Part shown: one piece after another, positions 1-5,961 of the stretch
Position numbering within the stretch: position 1 is the first letter of the stretch
Layout: each line of letters begins with the position of its first letter
NCBI GenBank assembly: GCA_017613995.1
Contig: JAGACT010000132.1
Coordinates: 1 to 8,283 of the forward strand
Reading direction: 5' to 3'
From: Eubacteriaceae bacterium
GTDB lineage: Bacteria; Bacillota; Clostridia; Eubacteriales; Anaerofustaceae
DNA length: 8,283 nucleotides
Program-made: the position numbers and the translations under genes
Notes under the pieces: generated by a model
Databases searched by the model: none
What the model saw: only the letters and a program-made list of their open reading frames with translations
What the model was told of the DNA's origin: nothing

Positions 1-23
1 AGTGTGAACCGTCTGGCCTAGAA

Positions 24-83
24 TACCCCGCTCGCGAAGCGAGGCAAGTGTCCAGTGGACACTTGAGGGCTTGCCCCGGGGTA
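24..83. repeat. Compact cloverleaf-like palindromic element
   Basis: These 60 bases fold almost without unpaired positions. A 7-bp outer stem (TACCCCG 24-30 with CGGGGTA 77-83) encloses three hairpins: CTCGC/GCGAG with a GAA loop (31-43), a perfect 9-bp stem CAAGTGTCC/GGACACTTG with an AGT loop (45-65), and GGG-CTTG-CCC (67-76). Only G44 and A66 are left over. GCAAG (44-48) can alternatively pair with CTTGC (70-74). There is no T-run after it, so it is not a simple terminator. I infer a dispersed palindromic repeat (REP or MITE-like) or a structured RNA, but copy number cannot be judged from one window. Confidence 0.55.
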
Positions 84-103
84 GTTTATTATTACCATAA
101 ATA

Positions 104-152
104 AATTGTATTATAAATATATATTATTATATTTTATAATATATATACAATT
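104..152. repeat. AT-rich inverted repeat
   Basis: AATTGTAT (104-111) and ATACAATT (145-152) are perfect inverted arms around an almost pure A/T interior that also pairs imperfectly. It lies between the cloverleaf element and the first gene and overlaps the candidate promoter. The AT-only composition contrasts sharply with the GC-rich genes around it. It could be a cruciform-prone promoter region or the remnant of an inserted element. Confidence 0.45.
112..140 (+). promoter_or_regulatory. Candidate promoter for the 61-residue ORF and UroD-like gene
   Basis: A perfect TATAAT lies at 135-140, which would put transcription start near 147 and give a leader of about 28 nt before the TTG start. 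The -35 is weak: TTATAA at 111-116 or TATAAA at 112-117. In such AT-rich DNA a TATAAT can occur by chance, so confidence is modest. Confidence 0.35.
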
Positions 153-174
153 AGCGTTACGGGAGGAAAACGTT

Positions 175-360
175 TTGGACAGGAACGAAAAGGTGGAATT
201 CACCATGGAAGGGTATCGAAGGGTACTCGAAGCGCTGAATATCGAGGGCGAGATGAGCGACCGCATCGCGAACGGGAATTCATCTGCTACAGTCACGTCA
301 CTTCCGACTGAACTGAAGGAAGCTCTTCTTGCGGAAGTAGTGGCGAATTTCGTCCTTTAG
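175..360 (+). CDS. Small protein of unknown function, upstream of UroD-like gene
   Basis: I do not recognise this 61-residue product. I place the start at TTG 175 because GGGAGG (161-166) sits at good distance, whereas the longer open frame from position 106 begins with AT-rich low-complexity codons and has no ribosome binding site. The protein begins (M)DRNEKVEFTMEGYRRVLEAL and ends EALLAEVVANFVL. It is acidic, predicted mostly helical, and has no membrane segment, cysteine motif or signal peptide. It stops 23 nt before the start of the UroD-like gene, so the two are probably co-transcribed. It might be a small partner of that enzyme, a leader-type ORF, or the remnant of a longer gene. The rare TTG start suggests low translation. 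Confidence 0.55.
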   Translation: MDRNEKVEFTMEGYRRVLEALNIEGEMSDRIANGNSSATVTSLPTELKEALLAEVVANFVL

Positions 361-383
361 GAAAGGACATGGGAGGGATTGAC

Positions 384-1541
384 ATGAATAAGGAACAGGC
401 TCTCGCTAAACTAGCTGAAAGGCAGCAGATGCTAGACAATGTGGCGAACTTCGTGGAGCAGAAGAAGACGCCGATACTTGAGAATTTGTTTAAATGGAAG
501 TTTTTGGATACGGAGATAGAGCCTAAACCGACTCCATGGGAGATCATGACAAACTGGGATCTGATGGAAAAGGTAGTCAGAGAGCATCAGGAACGCTACG
601 ATCCTGACCTGTGCTGCGATATCGGTACCAGGAACAACATGAACATAAACGCGACGCTGGGGCATTCCCAGCATCAGATGAAGGAAAAGGAGAGCGGGAA
701 CATCCAGGCTGTGGACGAAGACCGTTTCGGTTCTGCGGAGGCCCTTCTTGAATATGCTGAGAATCCGACGGAATACTGCTGGACCAAAGCATCAAGGATA
801 ACGTTCCCTGATGGTCTGACCTTCGGGCAGATCGAGGACGCGTGCAGGGCGGTAAATGAGTTCAACGCTTATGCGGTCAGGATAAACAGGATAATGAACG
901 AGGAGTACGGTGTGCCGGCAACGGTAAAGGCCGTGTCCATCTGTCCTACTGAGAGCCCCGCGATGTATTACAGGGGCCTTAAAGCGTTCTCCACTGACAT
1001 GAGAAGGAAGCCGGAAGTGATCGACGAATACAACCGCATCATGACCCCGGGATTCCTTAAGGCCATCTCTGATGCCTGTGACTCGCCAAGGGGCAATACT
1101 GCATATGAGGACTGGGCGGTGCTTCTTACACATTCCATCATGAATACGAAGCAGTTCGAGCGCTTCATGTGGAATGGCATATGGGGTGAAGCCTTCAGAA
1201 TCCTTGCGGAAAAGAAAGGCAAGGCCCTGATGTTCATCGAAGCCAGCGGACTGCGGCTCGCGGATTTCTTCAACGAAGTACCCAGAGGGGTAATCACCTG
1301 CTACTTCGAACTGGACGATCCCTTTGAGATGAGGAAGGCAATGCCCAATATAGCCTTCGCATACTATCCTCAGACCTATCTTCAGTACCATACTCCTGCA
1401 GAGGCCGTCGACAAGGCAAAGGAACTGGTTGATGGCATGGGGCCGGGATATATGTACTGCACCAACAAGATGATCGAACACGCAAATGACCAGAGAAGAG
1501 AGAATGTGTTCGCAGTCTATGATTATCTGAGAAACCGCTGA
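384..1541 (+). CDS. UroD/MtaA-superfamily protein (putative corrinoid methyltransferase-like)
   Basis: This 385-residue soluble protein matches the uroporphyrinogen decarboxylase/cobalamin methyltransferase superfamily (MtaA, MtbA, CmuA-like TIM barrels). The length fits. The C-terminal pattern is typical: PNIAFAYYP, then TPAEAVDKAKELVDGMGPGYMYC, then RRENVFAVYDYL, matching the family's 'GTPEEV..ELI..L.PGGG....NV.A..EY' ending. Characterised methyltransferases bind zinc through HxC plus a later Cys. Here the equivalent stretch reads FIEASG, so the His is replaced by Glu and the first Cys by Ser, while a Cys remains in GYMYC. Substrate is therefore unknown; relatives demethylate methoxylated or methylated compounds via corrinoid proteins. 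No corrinoid protein gene is visible in the window. I chose ATG 384 over in-frame ATG 369 because GGGAGGG (371-377) precedes it at ideal spacing. It follows the 61-residue ORF and is closed by a terminator. Confidence 0.75.
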   Translation: MNKEQALAKLAERQQMLDNVANFVEQKKTPILENLFKWKFLDTEIEPKPTPWEIMTNWDLMEKVVREHQERYDPDLCCDIGTRNNMNINATLGHSQHQMKEKESGNIQAVDEDRFGSAEALLEYAENPTEYCWTKASRITFPDGLTFGQIEDACRAVNEFNAYAVRINRIMNEEYGVPATVKAVSICPTESPAMYYRGLKAFSTDMRRKPEVIDEYNRIMTPGFLKAISDACDSPRGNTAYEDWAVLLTHSIMNTKQFERFMWNGIWGEAFRILAEKKGKALMFIEASGLRLADFFNEVPRGVITCYFELDDPFEMRKAMPNIAFAYYPQTYLQYHTPAEAVDKAKELVDGMGPGYMYCTNKMIEHANDQRRENVFAVYDYLRNR

Positions 1542-1571
1542 TATCACAGCTGAAGCTGTTCAGCAATTCAT

Positions 1572-1603
1572 AAGGTGACGAGGAATACCCGCGTCACCTT
1601 TTT
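1572..1603 (+). terminator. Rho-independent terminator of the UroD-like unit
   Basis: AAGGTGACG (1572-1580) and CGTCACCTT (1592-1600) form a perfect 9-bp stem with an 11-nt loop, followed on the + strand by a T-run (1599-1603). It lies 30 nt after the stop of the UroD-like gene and separates that unit from the reverse transcriptase unit. Confidence 0.85.
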
Positions 1604-1695
1604 CTGCCAGAAGAGAAAGTTATTGAGGATGTCAGGCACAGACAAGGTATTCGTTTGTATTGGAATCTCTGCACATTGCCCAGCGTCAGTTTTGG
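1604..1695. other. Intergenic spacer, nothing recognised
   Basis: Between the terminator and the candidate RT promoter I see no coding frame with a ribosome binding site, no repeat and no tRNA. It is the first part of the 347-base non-coding stretch before the RT gene. Confidence 0.5.
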
Positions 1696-1724
1696 TTGAA
1701 AACCGGCCGCATAAACTGTAAAAT
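1696..1724 (+). promoter_or_regulatory. Sigma-A type promoter of the RNA-RT unit
   Basis: TTGAAA (1696-1701) and TAAAAT (1719-1724) are separated by exactly 17 nt. The expected transcription start is near 1731, which is exactly the first base of the long-range stem that closes the leader structure. The coincidence of start site and stem supports both calls. Confidence 0.6.
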
Positions 1725-1730
1725 ATAAAC

Positions 1731-1867
1731 GGGCAAAGGATATCCCAAAGGGAGGGCAGCAGTCCGCAGCTGCGGCCGGACAAGAAAAGACACAGCTGCC
1801 TGTCTCCGGCTGTTTATGCGCGTAGAAAACCGTTATCCAGGATAACGGTTAAACCGTTCCTTTGCCC
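1731..1867 (+). ncRNA. Structured RNA upstream of the reverse transcriptase
   Basis: The first ten bases, GGGCAAAGGA (1731-1740), are perfectly complementary to TCCTTTGCCC (1858-1867), closing a 137-nt domain that ends 8 nt before the RT ribosome binding site. Inside are a small TCCC-AAA-GGGA hairpin (1743-1753); a longer arm pairing GGAG (1751-1754) with CTCC (1804-1807) and GGCAGC (1755-1760) with GCTGCC (1795-1800), topped by GTCCG/CGGAC (1762-1766, 1777-1781) or the palindrome CCGCAGCTGCGG (1764-1775); and a perfect 10-bp hairpin with CAG loop (1828-1850). The first small hairpin and the GGAG/CTCC pairing compete for the same bases. Retrons and several defence RTs carry an ncRNA at this place, often with paired ends, so this may be the RT's template or cofactor RNA. 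It could instead be a cis-regulatory leader. The structure was found by eye. Confidence 0.55.
1828..1850 (+). repeat. Perfect inverted repeat within the RT leader
   Basis: AACCGTTATC (1828-1837), loop CAG, GATAACGGTT (1841-1850). The left-arm sequence recurs in part just after it as AAACCGTT (1851-1858), which could compete for the right arm. No T-run follows, so it is not a terminator. Confidence 0.7.
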
Positions 1868-1888
1868 TTTCTGTCGGAGGGCCTTGCT

Positions 1889-3127
1889 ATGGGCATAATC
1901 GATGACGTCAGATCGGAAGAGCTGTGGAGAGCGTTTCTTTGTGACAGGGAACAGAAGGTGTCTTTCCCGAAACGCTTCAGACAGCAGCTGGAAAAGATCA
2001 TCGACGAAAAGCTGTATCTGTCGTTTTACGAAGAGATCGTAAGCGGAAGCTTCCATGAACGGATCCCCGTAAAAAAGCTGGTGGCCAAGACCGGAAAAGC
2101 GGAGAAAAGGACCGTGTATTATTATCCCGGCCTTACGGGCTGCCTGCTCAAGTTCATAAACTGGAGGCTTGCGGAGTACTCGTATCTGTTCGGAAAGGAT
2201 CTGTACTCCTTCAGCGGCGAGCGGAATTCCAAAAGCGCCCTCTCGAGGCTTCTTCGGATAAAGGATCTGAGGGACTCATACATCTACAAGCTGGACATCT
2301 CATCCTATTTCAACAGCATAGATCAGAGCATTCTGATACCCGAGCTGGAGGAAGAGATACCGGACCGGGCCCTGACTGACTTTCTGCAAAGGATCCTGAC
2401 GAAACACCGATTCATTTTCGAAGGCACCGTCATCGAGGAGGATCCCGGCGCCATGCCCGGGCTTCCCTTCGCCGGCTTCTTCGCGAACTTCTACCTGAGG
2501 GGCATGGACAGCTTCTTTTCGGAGAAGGGATACCGCTACTTCCGCTACGCAGACGATATCATGGTGCTGTGCAGTGACATGGACGATTACAGGTATGTGA
2601 AGGAGAACATGGAGGACATGCTGGAGAGGCGGCACCTCAGGGTCAACCGCGCCAAGGAGAGGCTTTACCTGCCGGGGGAGAGCTTCGAGTTTCTGGGCTT
2701 CGGCTTCGATCCCCCGAAAGTGGATCTTTCCCAGGTCGCCTTCAGAAAGATAAAGGCCCGGATCCGGCGCCAGGCCAGGAGTATAAGGCGCTGGATGCTC
2801 AGAAAGGACGTGGAGACCCCCGCGGCCCTGAGCGTCATGATAAGGAAGTTCGACCGCAAATTCTTCGGCACCCAGCCCGGGGAGATCTGCTGGGCGGCCT
2901 GGTACTTCCCCTGGATCACCACCGATGCGACCCTGCGCCAGGTGGACCGCTATCTTCAGCAGGAGATAAGATATATCGCCACGGGCAGGCATTCGAACAT
3001 GAACTACAGGGCCGTGAGCTACGATGAGATGAAACGTCTGGGATACCGCAGCCTGGTGAACGAATACTATAAGTATATAGAGATGAGTAAAAATGAAGAC
3101 TGCATACATAAAAGCGGGGAGGCGTGA
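1889..3127 (+). CDS. Stand-alone reverse transcriptase, class unassigned
   Basis: This 412-residue protein has reverse transcriptase fingers and palm. Visible motifs are KRTVYYYPGLTG (residues 73-84, motif 2 region), IYKLDISSYFNSID (132-145, catalytic D136), GAMPGLPFAGFFANFYL (187-203, motif 4), FRYADDIMVL (218-227, catalytic D222/D223), LRVNRAKERLYL (250-261) and FEFLGFGF (266-273). Residues 280-412 are a basic, thumb/maturase-like tail containing KFDRKFFG, PWITTDATLRQVDRYLQQ and LGYRSLVNEYYKY. Motif 4 departs from the usual PQG..SP: those positions read MPG..AG. There is no HNH endonuclease, no fused Cas1, and no retron NAxxH or VTG motif. I chose ATG 1889 because GGAGG (1876-1880) sits 8 nt upstream; an in-frame TTG at 1862 lies inside the leader stem and lacks a ribosome binding site. 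Best guess is a group-II-like or 'unknown group' domesticated RT. Antiphage defence is possible but not shown by the sequence. Confidence 0.85.
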   Translation: MGIIDDVRSEELWRAFLCDREQKVSFPKRFRQQLEKIIDEKLYLSFYEEIVSGSFHERIPVKKLVAKTGKAEKRTVYYYPGLTGCLLKFINWRLAEYSYLFGKDLYSFSGERNSKSALSRLLRIKDLRDSYIYKLDISSYFNSIDQSILIPELEEEIPDRALTDFLQRILTKHRFIFEGTVIEEDPGAMPGLPFAGFFANFYLRGMDSFFSEKGYRYFRYADDIMVLCSDMDDYRYVKENMEDMLERRHLRVNRAKERLYLPGESFEFLGFGFDPPKVDLSQVAFRKIKARIRRQARSIRRWMLRKDVETPAALSVMIRKFDRKFFGTQPGEICWAAWYFPWITTDATLRQVDRYLQQEIRYIATGRHSNMNYRAVSYDEMKRLGYRSLVNEYYKYIEMSKNEDCIHKSGEA

Positions 3128-3140
3128 GCGCTCCCCGCTT
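3112..3140 (-). terminator. Terminator of the mgl operon, overlapping the RT 3' end
   Basis: AAGCGGGGAG (3112-3121) and CTCCCCGCTT (3131-3140) form a perfect 10-bp stem with a 9-nt loop. Read on the - strand it is followed by CTTTTAT, a T-run; on the + strand the following bases are GGCATT, a poor T-run. It lies 17 nt past the stop of the small membrane protein gene, so it mainly ends the - strand operon. Its left arm encodes the last codons of the RT and its loop holds the RT stop codon, so it may also help end the RT transcript. Confidence 0.75.
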
Positions 3141-3157
3141 GGCATTGTCCGGATCTT

Positions 3158-3340
3158 CTAAAGGATCCCCCGTCCCTTCAGGCTCCCGACGACGATAGCC
3201 GCTATCAGAAGCAGGACGAGTACGGCTATGATCAGGTCTATCTGCCTCAGGGACAGATTGAGCCTGTCGTAGACCTCTTCCTTTTTCCTGGCATAGTAGT
3301 TTATGTCTATGCCGCTTTGCTCCTTCTTATCCTTTTCCAT
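3158..3340 (-). CDS. Small single-pass membrane protein of the mgl operon
   Basis: This 60-residue protein has a charged N-terminal part (MEKDKKEQSGIDINYYARKK...) and one hydrophobic segment at about residues 34-53 (DLIIAVLVLLLIAAIVVGSL), followed by a short basic tail KGRGIL. By the positive-inside rule both ends are charged, so orientation is uncertain. Its ATG overlaps the mglC stop in a TGATG arrangement, which indicates translational coupling; an in-frame GTG lies one codon upstream at 3343. It is the last gene of the operon. I do not recognise the family. Its position suggests an accessory subunit, or a stabiliser of the sugar transporter, rather than an independent function. Confidence 0.7.
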   Translation of the reverse strand: MEKDKKEQSGIDINYYARKKEEVYDRLNLSLRQIDLIIAVLVLLLIAAIVVGSLKGRGIL

Positions 3341-4350
3341 CACTTCTTGGCGACGTACTTGCGGATATCGAAGGCGACCGCGATCACTATGACGAGACCC
3401 TGTACCACGTAGGTGTAGGCCGTAGTGACTCCCATGAACTGCATGGCTATCTTGAGAAGCTCGAAGACCAGCACGCCCACCAGGATGCCGCCGACCTTAC
3501 CGATTCCTCCGTTGGACGAAACGCCGCCGATGGTGCAGCCTGCGATGGCGATGAGCTCGTAGCCCTGTCCCAGTGATGCGCTGGTTCCGCCGGCCTTTCC
3601 TCCCAGAAGGAATCCCGCCAGGGCGTAGAGGGCGGACGCGGTCATGTAGACCATGATCTTGACCTTCCTTACGTTGATGCCGGAGACCTCCGCGGAGTTC
3701 TCGTTGCCTCCTATGGCGTAGATGGACTTGCCGTGGGGCGTTTTATTGTACATCACCCACATCAGAATGCCGACGAACAGTGCGATGACTCCGAGATACG
3801 GTATCCATGTTATACCGAAAAGGGAACCCGAGCAGATATTGGTGTAATCCGTACGCAGGCCGCCGATGGGCTGTGCTCCGGTGAAGACCAGGCAGAAGCC
3901 GTAGATGACCGTCTGCATACCAAGTGTGGCGATGAAGGGAGGTACGTTCAGCAGTGCAATAATGAGTCCGTTGATCAGACCGATCAGCGAGAACACGATG
4001 ATGAGTCCGACCACCACCGCCGCTATGGGCAGCTCGGGCAGCTTGGTGAATACCTTCTGGGCGTAATCGGATCTCTGAAGGAGGGTCGCAGCTATGCAGG
4101 CCGCGAAACCGACCTGACGGCCCGCCGAAAGGTCCGTGCCCTTCGTGATCAGACATCCCGACACTCCCAGCGCGATGATGAATCTCACCGCGGTGTTGGA
4201 GATCAGGTTCTTGAAGTTGTATGCGGATATGAAGTTGGGATGCAGTATCCCGACGACCACCGCCACAGCCACCATCATGATGATGACTGCGTTGTCAAGG
4301 ATGAAGCCCTTTACATCCGCGCCTGTTATCTTTTTCGTTGACTTTGTCAT
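3340..4350 (-). CDS. mglC: Galactose/methyl-galactoside ABC transporter permease
   Basis: A 336-residue polytopic membrane protein, the same length as E. coli MglC, forming the translocation channel for beta-methylgalactoside, galactose and probably glucose. About eight to ten hydrophobic segments are visible, starting at residues 20-42. Typical BPD_transp_2 family stretches include DLSAGRQVGFAA, NVPPFIATLGMQTV, GGNENSAEVSGINV and ELIAIAGCTIGGVSSNGGIG. The E-A-A-like cytoplasmic loop around YAIGGNENSAEVSGI should contact the ATPase. The start ATG at 4350 has AGGAGAG (4358-4364) 7 nt upstream, just inside the 19-nt gap after mglA. The stop overlaps the next gene. MglC is distinguished from RbsC/XylH mainly by the company of MglA and MglB, which are clear here. 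Confidence 0.92.
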   Translation of the reverse strand: MTKSTKKITGADVKGFILDNAVIIMMVAVAVVVGILHPNFISAYNFKNLISNTAVRFIIALGVSGCLITKGTDLSAGRQVGFAACIAATLLQRSDYAQKVFTKLPELPIAAVVVGLIIVFSLIGLINGLIIALLNVPPFIATLGMQTVIYGFCLVFTGAQPIGGLRTDYTNICSGSLFGITWIPYLGVIALFVGILMWVMYNKTPHGKSIYAIGGNENSAEVSGINVRKVKIMVYMTASALYALAGFLLGGKAGGTSASLGQGYELIAIAGCTIGGVSSNGGIGKVGGILVGVLVFELLKIAMQFMGVTTAYTYVVQGLVIVIAVAFDIRKYVAKK

Positions 4351-4369
4351 TTTTTTACTCTCCTGGACC

Positions 4370-5878
4370 TTACATGAAGCTGACTGCCAGCTCCATTATT
4401 TTTTCCTGGTTCATGTCGTCTCCCGAAACGAAGCCCGACACTCTTCCGTCGCACATCACCATGATCCTGTCGGCTACGCCGATGAGTTCTCCCATTTCGC
4501 TGGAGACCATGATTATGCTCTTGCCTTCCCTTGCCAGATCGCGGATGATGCAGTAGATCTCATACTTGGCTCCCACATCGATGCCCCTGGTGGGCTCATC
4601 CATTATAAGGATATCCGGGTCCTTGGCCAGCCACCGGCTTACGATGACCTTCTGCTGGTTGCCGCCCGAAAGGTTCTGGATCTGGGTCTTGGTGCTGGGC
4701 GTCTTTATCGAAAGCTTTCCAATGTTTTCCTCTGTCAGTTCCGCGAGGGCCTTCTCGTCCAGGAATGCCCTGAATTTGAGATAGTCCCTGAGGGAGGCCA
4801 CGCTGATGTTGTCCTCCACCGACAGCACCCCGAAGATCCCGCTTCCCCTGCGGTCCTCCGTCAGGAGGGCGATGCCGTTCGATATGGCGTCGGTGGGGGA
4901 GGCAATCTTAATGGTTTTCCCGTGCAGTTTTATTTCTCCGGTGGTGTGGGACCTCAGGCCGAATATCGCCTCCATAAGTTCGGTGCGCTGGGCGCCCACG
5001 AGGCCGCCCACTCCGAGGATCTCCCCTTCCCGGACGGAGAAGCTGACGTCCTTGAAGGATTTGGGGTCAATGGACGTGTAATCCGTTACCTCGAAGGCCA
5101 CCTCTCCGGGAGAACTGATCTTCGGAGGATACAGGTCTGTCAGTTCCCTTCCGACCATCTTCGTGATGATGTCGTCCGTGGACAGCTCAGAGGCGGGCCA
5201 GGTCCCTATGTACTGGCCGTCGCGCATGATGGTGACCTCGTCGGAGATCTCCAGGATCTCCTGCATCTTGTGGGAAATGTAGATGATCCCGCAGCCCTGA
5301 TCCCGCAGGGTGCGGATTATATCGAAAAGCGTGTCCACTTCCTTCAGGGAAAGGGAGGAGGTGGGCTCGTCCATGATTACGACTTTAGCGTTGTTCGAAA
5401 CCGCCTTGGCGATCTCCACGAGCTGCATCTGGGACGCGGAAAGGGTCCCGAGTTTCTGTTTTGCGTCAAAGGGCATGTTCAGCCGGTCCAGAAGGGCCTG
5501 GGTGTCTTCGTTCATCTTCTTGTGATCCACGAATTTCATCCCGAGGTATTTCTTTACCGGATACTTGCCGCAGTAGATGTTTTCAGCGATGGAACGGTCG
5601 GGGATCGGCTGCAGCTCCTGCTGCACCATGGCAATGCCCCTGACCAGGGCATCATGGGTATTGTGTACGTTCAGAGGTTCTCCCTCGTACAGTATCGTGC
5701 CGCTGTCGCGGGTGTACACTCCGAAAAGGCATTTCATCAGAGTCGACTTTCCGGCACCGTTCTCACCCATGAGGGCGTGGACGGTCCCGGGACGCAGCCT
5801 CAGACATGCGTTGTCCAGGGCCTTGACTCCGGGGAACGATTTTGAGATGTCTGTCATCTCCAACAGGTATTCAGACAT
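4370..5878 (-). CDS. mglA: Galactose/methyl-galactoside ABC transporter ATP-binding protein
   Basis: A 502-residue protein (E. coli MglA 506) with two fused ABC domains that power sugar import through MglC at the inner face of the membrane. Domain 1 has Walker A GENGAGKST (38-46), Q-loop QQE (86-88), signature LSASQ (146-150), Walker B VVIMDEPTS (166-174) and switch His203. Domain 2 has a degenerate Walker A region GVGGLVGAQRTE (289-300), a full signature LSGGNQQK (403-410) and Walker B ILIMDEPTRG (423-432). The asymmetry, with one canonical Walker A and one degenerate, is normal for sugar ABC proteins of the RbsA/MglA/XylG type. Start ATG 5878 is preceded by AGAAAGGA (5886-5893). It lies downstream of mglB, from which it is separated by a terminator-like hairpin. 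Confidence 0.95.
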   Translation of the reverse strand: MSEYLLEMTDISKSFPGVKALDNACLRLRPGTVHALMGENGAGKSTLMKCLFGVYTRDSGTILYEGEPLNVHNTHDALVRGIAMVQQELQPIPDRSIAENIYCGKYPVKKYLGMKFVDHKKMNEDTQALLDRLNMPFDAKQKLGTLSASQMQLVEIAKAVSNNAKVVIMDEPTSSLSLKEVDTLFDIIRTLRDQGCGIIYISHKMQEILEISDEVTIMRDGQYIGTWPASELSTDDIITKMVGRELTDLYPPKISSPGEVAFEVTDYTSIDPKSFKDVSFSVREGEILGVGGLVGAQRTELMEAIFGLRSHTTGEIKLHGKTIKIASPTDAISNGIALLTEDRRGSGIFGVLSVEDNISVASLRDYLKFRAFLDEKALAELTEENIGKLSIKTPSTKTQIQNLSGGNQQKVIVSRWLAKDPDILIMDEPTRGIDVGAKYEIYCIIRDLAREGKSIIMVSSEMGELIGVADRIMVMCDGRVSGFVSGDDMNQEKIMELAVSFM

Positions 5879-5910
5879 TTGTGTGTCCTTTCTGATGCTT
5901 CTTTAAAAAG

Positions 5911-5938
5911 GGATTGCGTGCACAGGGTGCACGCAATC
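5911..5938 (-). terminator. Intercistronic attenuating terminator, mglB-mglA
   Basis: GATTGCGTGCAC (5912-5923) and GTGCACGCAATC (5927-5938) form a perfect 12-bp stem with a 3-nt loop. On the - strand it is followed by CCTTTTT (5904-5912), a good T-run. It lies between mglB and mglA and should stop most transcripts after mglB or protect its 3' end, letting the binding protein be made in excess over the membrane complex. Confidence 0.85.
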
Positions 5939-5961
5939 TCCCCTAAAGTTTTACGTTTGGT

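Noticed and set aside
792..1547. A 251-codon open frame on the - strand opposite the UroD-like gene
   Set aside because: It is a shadow of a gene with clear family features and has no start signals of its own.
1729..1785. Resemblance of GGGCAAAGG... to a cyclic-di-GMP (GEMM) riboswitch
   Set aside because: The conserved core after GGCAAA, including GACGCAAAGCC, is not present, and the bases pair better as the closing stem with 1858-1867.
1862..1864. TTG 1862 as the RT start
   Set aside because: It lies within the closing stem of the leader and lacks a ribosome binding site; ATG 1889 has GGAGG at ideal spacing.
2300..3145. A 281-codon open frame on the - strand opposite the reverse transcriptase
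   Set aside because: The RT motifs on the + strand are decisive; the antisense product is a Pro/Gly/Val-rich shadow.
1604..3160. The RT as the protein of a group II intron
   Set aside because: No domain V-like 34-nt hairpin or intron 3' end follows the gene; only a terminator hairpin and the end of the convergent operon are there, and the endonuclease domain is missing.
4136..5845. A 569-codon open frame on the + strand opposite mglA
   Set aside because: It is antisense to a clear MglA and has low-complexity, His/Asp/Gly-rich translation with no family resemblance and no ribosome binding site.
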